Assembly (NCBI GenBank): GCA_002441465.1
Contig: DJWE01000078.1
Location: forward strand, 1 to 9,701
Reading direction: 5' to 3'
DNA: 9,701 nt
Source of the DNA: Propionibacteriaceae bacterium UBA6238
GTDB taxonomy: Bacteria > Actinomycetota > Actinomycetes > Propionibacteriales > Propionibacteriaceae
The notes beneath the pieces are model-generated. The model saw only the letters and a program-made list of their open reading frames with translations. It did no database searches and was not told the DNA's origin. Below are positions 1-6,470 of the stretch, piece after piece; the stretch's first letter is position 1, and each line of letters begins with the position of its first letter. A program made the position numbers and the translations under genes.

Positions 1-717
1 GGCAAGGCGATGAGCAAGTCGTTGGGCAACGGCGTTGACCTGGGCCAGCAGATCGACACTTACGGCGTGGACGCGATCCGCACCACAGTGGTGTTCGCCG
101 GGCCGCCGGAGGATGACATCGACTGGGCGGATATGTCTCCAGGCTCCTCGCTGAAGTTCCTGCAGCGTGCCTACCGGCTCGCCCAGGACGTCACCAGCGG
201 AGCGGGCATCGACATAGCCTCCGGGGATCTCGGTCTGCGCAGGGCGACCCACAAGGCTGTCTCGGAGGTCACCGAGTCGCTGGAGTCGCACCGATTCAAC
301 GTCGCCGTCGCGCGGATCATGGAGCTGGTCAACGCGGCCCGCAAGGTGATCGACAGCGGCGCCGGGCCGGCGGATCCCGCGGTCCGCGAAGCGGTTGAGG
401 CGGTTGCCGTGATGCTGAGTACCGTCGCGCCGTATGTCGCCGAGGAGATGTGGGAGCTGTTGGGCCATGCTCCGTCGGTGGCGAACGCGTCCTGGCCGGT
501 CGTCGATCCGGCCCTCCTCGTGGCCGACTCGGTGACCTGCGTGGTGCAGGTGCAGGGCAAGGTTCGCGCCAAGCTGGACGTGGCTCCGTCGGCGACGGAC
601 GCCGAGCTGACCGCCGCAGCGCTGGCCGACCCGGCCGTGCAGCGTGCGTTGGCCGGGCGGGAGGTTCGCCAGGTGATCGTGCGTGCCCCGAGGCTGGTCA
701 GCATCGTCCCTGCCTGA
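1..717 (+). CDS. leuS: Leucyl-tRNA synthetase, C-terminal part (5' truncated by window)
   Basis: This is the C-terminal ~238 residues of a class I aminoacyl-tRNA synthetase that charges tRNA-Leu with leucine in the cytoplasm. The visible part opens with the catalytic KMSKS loop (reads GKAMSKSLGN), then the YGVDAIR helix and the bacterial LeuRS stretch FAGPPEDDIDW. An alpha-helical anticodon-binding domain follows (roughly residues 50-165, with YVAEEMWELLG). The last ~60 residues are the small C-terminal domain (VVQVQGKVRAKLDV...VRQVIVRAPRLVSIVPA) that contacts the tRNA corner in LeuRS. The frame is open at base 1, so the start, the HIGH motif and the editing domain lie upstream. The first KMSKS residue is Ala, but MSKS is intact. 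The gene converges on the minus-strand EEP-family gene with a 32-bp gap. Identity is near certain; the internal ATG at 10 is not a start. Confidence 0.96.
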   Translation, partial: GKAMSKSLGNGVDLGQQIDTYGVDAIRTTVVFAGPPEDDIDWADMSPGSSLKFLQRAYRLAQDVTSGAGIDIASGDLGLRRATHKAVSEVTESLESHRFNVAVARIMELVNAARKVIDSGAGPADPAVREAVEAVAVMLSTVAPYVAEEMWELLGHAPSVANASWPVVDPALLVADSVTCVVQVQGKVRAKLDVAPSATDAELTAAALADPAVQRALAGREVRQVIVRAPRLVSIVPA

Positions 718-749
718 CCTGTACCTGCGGGCGTCGGCCGGGCCGAACC

Positions 750-1844
750 TCAGTTCAGGGCGAGGGTGACCATCACCCCGAGATGATCGGTGCCAGACAC
801 CCGGAACGTGCGGTAGGCGATCGTGCTGAAGTCTTTCGAGACCAGCACGTGGTCGATCTGGATCAGCGGCGGGTACCAGGCGTCCGCCGGGTAGGTCGGG
901 TGCCAGCCCTCGCCGGCCCCTGCGTCGGTGAGCCCCGCTTTCGCGACCAGCTCCCGCAAGGTCAGGTGTTCGGCGGTCGCATTCAGATCACCTGCCACCA
1001 CGAGTGGCCCGGTGTCATGGGCGAGTGCGAGGCGGGTGAGCGAATCGCCGTCCGCCAGCCACCGGGAGAGTCCGTGCTCGGGGTTGGCGGGGTGGGCTGC
1101 GATCAGCGTCACCGGGCGAGCGGGGAGGTCGAGGCGGACGGCGAAGTTCGAGAAGAGAGTGTCCTCCGCGCTGTCCAGCGGCGAGATCGGGTGCCGGGAG
1201 AGCACCATGGTGCCCCGTGAGTCGCCGACCTCTGCGCCGGGTTGGTGGTCGTCTCCGGCCGTGCCCGTCCGGTAGGGGAGAAGGGCCGACCAGCGACGGT
1301 GCGCGAACGTCTTCGCGTCCGAGCGGGTGACTTCGGCGAGGACCAGGACGTCGGGGCGTTGCCTTTCGACGTCGTCGGCCAGTTCGTCGAGATCCGCCTC
1401 GCCCCAGTGGAGGTTCAACTCGAGGACGGTCCAAGAGTTCGGTCCGGCAGCCGAGGCGTGGTCCGGCGCGGGCAGGTAGGGCATCAGGACGCCCGTGTGC
1501 CAGGCGAGGCCGAGGGCGAGTGGAGTGACCAGCAGGCGGGTTCGGCCACGCGCGCCGATCACGGCCAGCGTGACCGACACCAGCCAGGCGATCCATCCGT
1601 AGGGGGCGAACGAGGCGGCCATTGCGAGCCACTGGTGTCGGGACTGAAGCTCGGGCGCCACGGTGAGCAACAACAACCCAAGGCCGATCAGAGCGAAGGG
1701 TGTGGCCAGCCACAGCAGCCAGCGACGGCTCGGCACGGCCACGCTCGGACGTGCGTGGGGAGACGTGGCCCGACCGGTGTGGGCGGGCCTACCGGGAGGG
1801 CGGCTCTTCGACCGGGTTGTTCGGCGTCGGGTGGGCTGGGTCAC
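750..1844 (-). CDS. Membrane-anchored endonuclease/exonuclease/phosphatase (EEP) family protein
   Basis: A 364-residue protein with a basic N-terminus (RRRTTRSKSR), three hydrophobic membrane segments (about residues 42-62, 79-97 and 103-121) and a C-terminal EEP-fold domain (about 137-364). This suggests an anchored metal-dependent phosphoesterase, probably facing outside. Visible EEP landmarks are LELNLHW (the usual metal-binding Asn strand), the catalytic Glu in VLVLAEV (E171), SRHP, IAAHP, GDLNAT (285-290), QIDHVLVS (329-332) and the terminal GTDHLG (D353, H354). The catalytic set therefore looks complete. The substrate is unknown; the family includes nucleases, phosphoinositide phosphatases and sphingomyelinases. 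I chose GTG at 1844 because GGGAAG lies 9 nt upstream of it; an in-frame TTG at 1871 has no clear ribosome-binding site. It follows the DUF2249 gene on the same strand by 48 bp, so co-transcription is likely. Family confidence is high, function open. Confidence 0.85.
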   Translation of the reverse strand: MTQPTRRRTTRSKSRPPGRPAHTGRATSPHARPSVAVPSRRWLLWLATPFALIGLGLLLLTVAPELQSRHQWLAMAASFAPYGWIAWLVSVTLAVIGARGRTRLLVTPLALGLAWHTGVLMPYLPAPDHASAAGPNSWTVLELNLHWGEADLDELADDVERQRPDVLVLAEVTRSDAKTFAHRRWSALLPYRTGTAGDDHQPGAEVGDSRGTMVLSRHPISPLDSAEDTLFSNFAVRLDLPARPVTLIAAHPANPEHGLSRWLADGDSLTRLALAHDTGPLVVAGDLNATAEHLTLRELVAKAGLTDAGAGEGWHPTYPADAWYPPLIQIDHVLVSKDFSTIAYRTFRVSGTDHLGVMVTLALN

Positions 1845-1892
1845 GTCGTCCAGCTTCCCAGCCGGACTCAAGCCGATGCGCGAGGCCTGCCG

Positions 1893-2192
1893 TCAGCGGC
1901 GGGTGAACTCCAGCCGGAACTGTTCGGGACCCCGCTCCAGGTAGGTGAGGTCGAGCGCTTCGGGAGCGACCCGATTGAGCTGGGTGAGCAATGGCAGCGG
2001 GTCGTGGTCGACGACCAGAATGACCTTCTGGCCCGGCTTCATGCTGGTCAGGCCGCCGATGATCGCACCGTGTCGGATCACCTTGGGCAGCGAACGAGCC
2101 ACCAACTCCGGAGTGGATTCATTGCTGCCGCACCCGCAGCCGCAGCCACCTTGCCGGGCCGGTGCGCTGGCGAGATTCAGCTGGGTGACCAT
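1893..2192 (-). CDS. Small Cys-rich DUF2249 domain protein
   Basis: A 99-residue cytoplasmic protein. Residues 17-21 read C-G-C-G-C in a Gly-rich N-terminal tail, a plausible metal ligand cluster. Residues ~28-98 match the DUF2249 pattern I know: a helix with RHGAIIGGL, the turn MKPGQKVILV, the signature DHDPLPLLTQL (residues 62-72), and the ending YLERGPEQFRLEF. In other bacteria DUF2249 occurs with hemerythrin-like or nitrogen-oxide and iron-related proteins. Its biochemical role is not established, so none is assigned. The start is set by AGAAGGAG just upstream of ATG at 2192 (spacer 4 nt). It is divergent from comEA and lies upstream of the EEP gene on the same strand. The family call is firm. 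A much longer open frame runs upstream through comEA, but it is an antisense artefact. Confidence 0.88.
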   Translation of the reverse strand: MVTQLNLASAPARQGGCGCGCGSNESTPELVARSLPKVIRHGAIIGGLTSMKPGQKVILVVDHDPLPLLTQLNRVAPEALDLTYLERGPEQFRLEFTRR

Positions 2193-2196
2193 CAGG

Positions 2197-2204
2197 CTCC
2201 TTCT
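2197..2204 (-). promoter_or_regulatory. Ribosome-binding site of the DUF2249 gene
   Basis: The minus strand reads AGAAGGAG, then four bases, then ATG at 2192. It is a near-complete Shine-Dalgarno sequence. It fixes the start of this gene, whose reading frame otherwise continues open for over 1 kb upstream as antisense to comEA. Confidence 0.75.
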
Positions 2205-2259
2205 CTGGCTTCGAGTAGACCGAAGGGTAACCCGGGCTCGGGGATGAGGGCGAATCAGG

Positions 2260-2297
2260 CTGTGGACGAACGGACCCCGCGTCCTCGTTGTCCACAG
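2260..2297. repeat. Nested inverted repeat with DnaA-box-like ends upstream of comEA
   Basis: The outer arms are CTGTGGAC (2260-2267) and GTCCACAG (2290-2297), a perfect 8-bp match. Inside them AAC (2269-2271) pairs with GTT (2287-2289) and GGAC (2272-2275) with GTCC (2281-2284). This gives about 15 pairs, small bulges and a 5-nt CCCGC loop. The right arm contains TTGTCCACA (2288-2296), which matches the actinobacterial DnaA-box consensus. The left arm contains TCGTCCACA on the minus strand (2261-2269), one base different. It could be a protein-binding dyad, an RNA hairpin, or both. The structure is seen directly; DnaA binding is inference. Confidence 0.6.
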
Positions 2298-2310
2298 GCC
2301 GCGAATTCCG

Positions 2311-2341
2311 GTGACCGCGGACGGGCACCGGTGCCGATAGT
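2311..2341 (+). promoter_or_regulatory. Possible comEA promoter with palindromic spacer
   Basis: GTGACC (2311-2316, four of six matches to TTGACA) and GATAGT (2336-2341, four of six matches to TATAAT) are separated by 19 bp. The spacer contains the perfect 12-bp palindrome GGCACCGGTGCC (2324-2335), directly against the -10. A dyad within a long spacer is the geometry of MerR-family-controlled promoters, but no MerR-type gene is visible here. Both boxes are weak, so the promoter is tentative; the palindrome itself is certain. Confidence 0.3.
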
Positions 2342-2372
2342 TCGGGGCATGAAGGTGGCTGAGGACGCAGCG

Positions 2373-3206
2373 ATGAGCGAAGTGGTGCGGCAACGACTGG
2401 AACTGCTCGTGGCGCAGGTACAACCGCGACGCGCACTGGCCGACGAACCGTCGCCCGCGCCGATACCGGAGGCGAGCCCGGTGACGCCGGACGAGGAGCC
2501 GTCGCCTGGGAGCGATCCGCACGAGCCCTCCGGGCTCGGTCGTCACCGGGCTCAGCGCGCATGGACCGAACTCGGTGGACGTGCGGGGGAACTCGGGCGC
2601 CAGGCGTGGGCCTTCGGCCGCGACCATGTCGCAGCGGTCGTCTTGGTGCTGCTGGTCGGGTCCGGTTGGACGGCGTACAGCCTGCTTCAGGCACGGTCGA
2701 CACCGGTGGCAGTGGCGGCGCCGCCGTCCGTCGTGGCCAGCCCGACCGCGACGCCGACCCCGACGCCGACGCTCCTGGTGCACCTGCTCGGTGCCGTGCG
2801 GAGCCCAGGCGTCGTGGAGCTTGCCGACGGCAGCCGGGTGGAGGACGCGATCGCCGCCGCCGGAGGACTGACCAGGGCGGGGGACCCGGCAGAACTCAAC
2901 CTGGCGGCAGTGGTCGTCGACGGATCGCAGATCGTGATCGGCACCCGTGCGAAGCCCCGGGGCGAGGTGCGCGCAGCCGGCGTCGCGTCCGGGGGTGGCC
3001 AGGGATCGGCGACGGGGACGATCTCGCTGAACACCGCAACGCTGGAGCAGCTGGACACGCTGCCCGGTGTCGGACCCGTGACCGCGCAGAAGATCCTGGA
3101 CTGGCGTACCAAACACGGTCAGTTCACGGCGGTGAGGGAATTGCAGGAAGTGGACGGGATCGGTCCCAAGACCTACGCCGACATCGCATCGAATGTTCGG
3201 ATCTAG
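2373..3206 (+). CDS. comEA: ComEA-family helix-hairpin-helix DNA-binding protein
   Basis: A 277-residue single-pass membrane protein resembling ComEA, the receptor that binds incoming double-stranded DNA outside the membrane and hands it to ComEC. Residues 1-85 form a Pro/Glu-rich cytoplasmic tail. Residues ~86-104 form one membrane helix (VAAVVLVLLVGSGWTAYSLL). A Pro/Thr linker (SPTATPTPTPT, 123-133) is encoded by a short 12-bp-period repeat. An SLBB domain follows (~134-190, VHLLGAVRSPGVVEL...DGSRVEDAIAAAGG). Two helix-hairpin-helix motifs end the protein (LPGVGPVTAQKIL at 230-242, VDGIGPKTYADI at 260-271). I chose ATG at 2373 because GAGGA lies 7 nt upstream. ATG at 2349 is in frame but lacks a ribosome-binding site; it would fit only a leaderless mRNA from the possible promoter at 2311-2341. 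The long open frame further upstream is antisense to the minus-strand genes. It overlaps comEC by 14 bp. Confidence 0.92.
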   Translation: MSEVVRQRLELLVAQVQPRRALADEPSPAPIPEASPVTPDEEPSPGSDPHEPSGLGRHRAQRAWTELGGRAGELGRQAWAFGRDHVAAVVLVLLVGSGWTAYSLLQARSTPVAVAAPPSVVASPTATPTPTPTLLVHLLGAVRSPGVVELADGSRVEDAIAAAGGLTRAGDPAELNLAAVVVDGSQIVIGTRAKPRGEVRAAGVASGGGQGSATGTISLNTATLEQLDTLPGVGPVTAQKILDWRTKHGQFTAVRELQEVDGIGPKTYADIASNVRI

Positions 3207-5583
3207 CCACGCTTCGGCCAACGCTGAGCCGCGGGTGACGGGTCCTGAATCGGCCCGGGGGCATCGTGCGGGCACCGAGAGCGGCGCTCGGACGGACTGG
3301 CGTCCGCCCGTGCTGGCGATCGCACTGTGGCTCGGAGCATGGATCGGCACCTCGGGGAGCGGGTGGCTGCTGTTCGGTGGTGTCGCCGTCGCGGTGCTAG
3401 CGGGCGGTCTCGGCTGGTGGCGTGGCCGGTGGTTGTTGGTAACCGTCGCGCTGGCCCTGCTCACCGCGTCCGCGATCGGTGCGGTGCGGGTGTGGTCTGC
3501 GGGCCTTGGTCCGGTCCCGGAATGGGCTCGGCAAGGCGCCGTCGTGGTGATGCAGGCCCGGGTGGTCGGGGGTCACACCACGGACGCCGGGCTTGGGGGA
3601 CCGGTCTGGACGTCGAGTGCGACCCTCGTCGGCGTCGAGGGCAGGGGGGAGACGTGGGTCTCAGGCGCGGCGGTCCGGCTCAGTGCCTCCGGCAAGCTTG
3701 CTTCGGAGTGGGCTGCGGTGCCACCAGGAGCGACGGTGCGAGCGGCCGCGCGGCTGAGTCCTGCTGCGGCGGACGAGCCTGTGGTCGCCTGGGTCCGGGC
3801 GCGTGCGTCCCCGCAGGTGGTCGCGTCACCGGATCCATTGGACCTCGCGGTCACCGTCGTCCGGAGTGGGCTGCGCGAATCCGTGGCCGACCTGCCCACA
3901 GGGCCGCGGGCGCTCGTCCCCGCATTGGTGGTCGGTGACACTGATTCGATGACTGCGGAGCTGCAGGCGGACTTCCGCACGACCGGACTCACTCATCTCA
4001 CCGCGGTCTCCGGGGCGAACCTGACTCTCCTCCTGGCCGCGATGGTGTGGGCGGCGGCACGACTGGGCGTGACGGGCTGGTGGCGGCGCGGGGTGGCGGT
4101 CGTCGGTGTGGTGGCGTTCGTCCTGTTGTGTCGAGCAGAGCCGAGCGTACAGCGAGCCGCGGCGATGGGTGTGGTGGGGCTTGCGGCGCTGGGCTGGAGT
4201 GGCGGCCGGCAGGGCCTGCGTTACCTGTCCTGGGCGGTGGTGGGGCTCATCTTGGTCGACCCGTGGCTGTGTCGCTCGGTGGGGTTCGTTCTCTCGGTGT
4301 GTGCGTGCTGCGGAATCATCCTGTGGGCCGATCGATGGGCCACGCTGATGCCATGGGCGCCGCGGTGGCTGGGCGAGGCAGTCACGGTGCCCGTCGCCGC
4401 CCAGTTGGCGACGCAGCCCATCGTCACCGCGATCTCGGGTCAGGTCAGCCTGGTCGGCGTCGCGGCCAACCTGGTTGCCGCCCCGCTGGTCGGACCGGGC
4501 ACCGTACTCGGCTTCCTGACCGCGGGGCTGTCGGTGGTCTCCATGCCTGTTGCGCGCGCGACCGGATGGCTCGCAGGTGGGTTCGCTCAGGTGCTGTGCT
4601 GGATAGCGGCAGCCGGTGCGGCGCTGCCCGGAGCAGCGATGGCATGGCCGGCGGGTCCGGTGGCATCGGTGGTGCTGGCCCTGTGCTGCCTCGCTGTGCT
4701 GGTCGCGCTGCCGAGGCTGTGGCGTCGGCCCTGGCTGATTGCCCTGCTCGTGGTGGCGATGGCGGTGGTGCTCCTGCGGCCCATCTCGTCGCCTGGGTGG
4801 CCACCGGCCGACTGGCAGGTGATCGACTGCGATGTGGGGCAAGGGGACGCCACGGTCGTCGCGTCCGGCGCCGGACAGGCCATCGTGGTGGACGCCGGCC
4901 CCGAGCCTGCACGGGTGGACCGGTGCCTTGACCAACTGGGGATCACAGAGGTGTCGTGGCTGGTACTCACCCACCTTCACGCCGACCACGTCGGAGGGGT
5001 GGCCGGCGTCGCCTCGGGACGCCGAGTCGACAACGTGCTGTATTCGGGTGTCACCGAGCCGGAGTCCGGCTGGCGGCTGGTGCAGGCGGCGTTGCCGCAA
5101 GTGCCGCGGACGGTGGCGTCCCCAGGCATGGTGGTTGCGGCCGGCGCGGTGAGGTTGTCGGTGTTGGCAATCCTTCCGTTCGCCGGATCGATGGCAAACG
5201 ATGCCGGCGACAACGCCAATGTGAACGACTCCTCGATCGCGATGCTGGTCACCAGCGGTGACTTGCGCATGGTGATTGCCGGCGACGTCGAGGAGGCCGG
5301 CCAGGACAACGTCCTCGCCGCCGTGCCCGACCTGACTGCGGACGTGCTCCTCGTGCCCCATCATGGTTCGGCCCACCACAGTCCCGGCTTCCTCGGTGCG
5401 GTGCACGAATCCGTGGCCGTGATCAGCGTCGGAGCGAACAACGACTACGGCCATCCCGCGGCCCGTACGATCACTGTGATCGGGGACTCCGGAGCCCGCA
5501 TCTATCGCACCGATCAGAACGGCTCGATCGGTGTGGCCAGGCAGGGTGACCGGCTTGTCGTCACCACCGAGCGCGGCGGCTGA
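3193..5583 (+). CDS. comEC: ComEC/Rec2 family DNA-uptake channel protein
   Basis: A 796-residue polytopic membrane protein of usual ComEC length, the channel that takes single-stranded DNA across the cytoplasmic membrane. Residues ~38-103 are hydrophobic helices, followed by an OB-like/DUF4131 region (~110-215). The Competence domain spans ~235-530, with the conserved ALVVGDT (245-250), FRTTGLTHLTAVSGAN (261-276), QRAAAM and ATQPIVTAISGQVSLVGVAANL. A C-terminal metallo-beta-lactamase domain (~540-790) has DVGQGDA, the metal motif HLHADH (594-599), NDSS (678-681), IAGDV, HHGS (723-726) and NNDYGHP. All expected metal motifs are present, so the hydrolase half looks intact. ATG at 3193 lies inside the comEA end with no clear Shine-Dalgarno, which suggests translational coupling; GTG at 3235 is an alternative start. 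Its stop is 10 bp from the stop of the convergent sulfotransferase gene. Confidence 0.94.
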   Translation: MFGSSHASANAEPRVTGPESARGHRAGTESGARTDWRPPVLAIALWLGAWIGTSGSGWLLFGGVAVAVLAGGLGWWRGRWLLVTVALALLTASAIGAVRVWSAGLGPVPEWARQGAVVVMQARVVGGHTTDAGLGGPVWTSSATLVGVEGRGETWVSGAAVRLSASGKLASEWAAVPPGATVRAAARLSPAAADEPVVAWVRARASPQVVASPDPLDLAVTVVRSGLRESVADLPTGPRALVPALVVGDTDSMTAELQADFRTTGLTHLTAVSGANLTLLLAAMVWAAARLGVTGWWRRGVAVVGVVAFVLLCRAEPSVQRAAAMGVVGLAALGWSGGRQGLRYLSWAVVGLILVDPWLCRSVGFVLSVCACCGIILWADRWATLMPWAPRWLGEAVTVPVAAQLATQPIVTAISGQVSLVGVAANLVAAPLVGPGTVLGFLTAGLSVVSMPVARATGWLAGGFAQVLCWIAAAGAALPGAAMAWPAGPVASVVLALCCLAVLVALPRLWRRPWLIALLVVAMAVVLLRPISSPGWPPADWQVIDCDVGQGDATVVASGAGQAIVVDAGPEPARVDRCLDQLGITEVSWLVLTHLHADHVGGVAGVASGRRVDNVLYSGVTEPESGWRLVQAALPQVPRTVASPGMVVAAGAVRLSVLAILPFAGSMANDAGDNANVNDSSIAMLVTSGDLRMVIAGDVEEAGQDNVLAAVPDLTADVLLVPHHGSAHHSPGFLGAVHESVAVISVGANNDYGHPAARTITVIGDSGARIYRTDQNGSIGVARQGDRLVVTTERGG

Positions 5584-5593
5584 CCAGTGGTAC

Positions 5594-6337
5594 TCAGTTC
5601 ACTGTTTGGCCGGAGCCGTAGCCGAACATCTCGATGTCGCGGCGGTACCGTGCCCGGAGCAAAGTCCGGTCGTCGTCGGTGACCTCGATGTGCGCGATCC
5701 GCGGTTCGCTGACCCGCGAGACGTTCACCCGTGGGAGGGGGCCTACGTGGAGTCCGAGCTGGGCGGTGACGTCGGCGAAGTCGTGGTCCAGGTGCTCTAG
5801 CTTGCCTACATAGTCGAGGAGCATTCGGCCCTTGCGGTCAGTGACGAAGCTCACCTGCGGACGCATGCCCGTCGCCGTTGCACAGTCGGGGTGCCGGATG
5901 AACTCGGAGAATGAGTTGGTCTCGCGAAAGGCCTTGGTGACGCGCCAGGCCGCCGGGTCGGCATTCCGTCCCCTCTGGGTCGTCCGGTACCACAGGTGAC
6001 GCAGTCGCCGGCGGTCCCGCCGGTCCGAGACCATGGCGATGTACTTGTACAGCGAGACGGCGCGGTCGACCGGATCGCGAACGAAGGTGAACGTGAAGTA
6101 GTCGCGCCAGATCTGCTCGGGGAGCGCCGCCTGCACGGCTCTGGCTGTCGAGTGCTTGCGGAGCCCGTCCAGCTCGCGATAGCGCGAGTGCAGAAGCGAC
6201 TTCAGCCAGATATCCGATTCGCTCTTCAAGACGATGTCGTGGCGGCCCAGGGTCGGCTCGAGGGCGGCCGTGACCGATTCACCCCCGGTTTTGAGGATGT
6301 GGATGAAGATGAACCGGTGCTCGTGGCTGATGATCAC
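5594..6337 (-). CDS. Sulfotransferase family 2 protein
   Basis: A 247-residue protein that matches the Sulfotransfer_2 pattern: enzymes moving sulfate from PAPS to a carbohydrate or other acceptor. The 5'-phosphosulfate loop is FIHILKTGGESV (11-22; K16, T17). The 3'-phosphate motif is FVRDPVDRAVSLY (85-97; R87, S95). Later family marks are MRPQVSFV (158-165), VGKLEHLDHDF (177-187) and the terminal YRRDIEMFGY (231-240). It has no signal peptide or membrane helix, so it is probably cytosolic. The acceptor is unknown and no glycan, lipid or PAPS-synthesis genes lie nearby. The start is GTG at 6337 with GAGGAG 5 nt upstream; the frame stays open to ~6820 only as antisense to holA. A possible -10, TACCAT, lies at 6372-6367 on the minus strand. 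It separates comEC from holA, facing the other way. Two hand-counted 60-base lines inside it are 67% and 53% GC, against 77% for one comEC line. Confidence 0.87.
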   Translation of the reverse strand: MIISHEHRFIFIHILKTGGESVTAALEPTLGRHDIVLKSESDIWLKSLLHSRYRELDGLRKHSTARAVQAALPEQIWRDYFTFTFVRDPVDRAVSLYKYIAMVSDRRDRRRLRHLWYRTTQRGRNADPAAWRVTKAFRETNSFSEFIRHPDCATATGMRPQVSFVTDRKGRMLLDYVGKLEHLDHDFADVTAQLGLHVGPLPRVNVSRVSEPRIAHIEVTDDDRTLLRARYRRDIEMFGYGSGQTVN

Positions 6338-6342
6338 TTCCG

Positions 6343-6348
6343 CTCCTC
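6343..6348 (-). promoter_or_regulatory. Ribosome-binding site that decides the sulfotransferase start
   Basis: GAGGAG on the minus strand, 5 nt before GTG at 6337. The protein from that GTG begins VIISHEHRFIFIH, placing the PAPS loop at residue ~11, as is usual for the family. This argues against any longer product from the open frame that continues across holA. Confidence 0.75.
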
Positions 6349-6470
6349 GTTGTCGCCATCTTCGCGATGGTAGCCGTCCGAGCGGTGCGGCGCGGCTCCG
6401 TCGCGTTCCCGATGGGTCGCGGTTTCGTCGGGGCGAGCGCATCGTCAGTGGCGGCTGGCATGCTGGCCCT

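Noticed and set aside
1..30. Degenerate KMSKS motif (Ala for the first Lys) as a sign of an inactive LeuRS
   Set aside because: The first position of this loop varies among LeuRS enzymes and the second lysine (MSKS) is kept. The rest of the protein is intact.
734..746. Short TCGGC/GCCGA hairpin between leuS and the EEP gene as a terminator
   Set aside because: Five pairs and a 3-nt loop with no T-run is within chance for this GC content. The location suits a terminator, but the structure is too weak to call.
1242..2372. A long plus-strand open frame running from 1242 into comEA (654 residues in all)
   Set aside because: The part before ~2349 is antisense to the EEP and DUF2249 genes, which have clear family motifs. 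Only the part from 2373 (or 2349) encodes ComEA domains. High GC produces such open antisense frames.
2742..2770. 12-bp-period direct repeat (CGACGCCGAC units) in comEA
   Set aside because: It encodes the Pro/Thr linker between the membrane helix and the SLBB domain, and is simple low-complexity coding sequence rather than a regulatory or mobile repeat.
3826..5454. A 542-residue minus-strand open frame antisense to comEC
   Set aside because: Its translation is low-complexity His/Arg/Gly/Pro-rich with no recognisable domain, and it lies fully inside a well-supported comEC. It is a GC-bias shadow.
5585..5604. CAGTG/CACTG inverted repeat at the comEC/sulfotransferase junction
   Set aside because: It has only five pairs with a 10-nt loop and overlaps the sulfotransferase stop. 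It is not convincing as a terminator.
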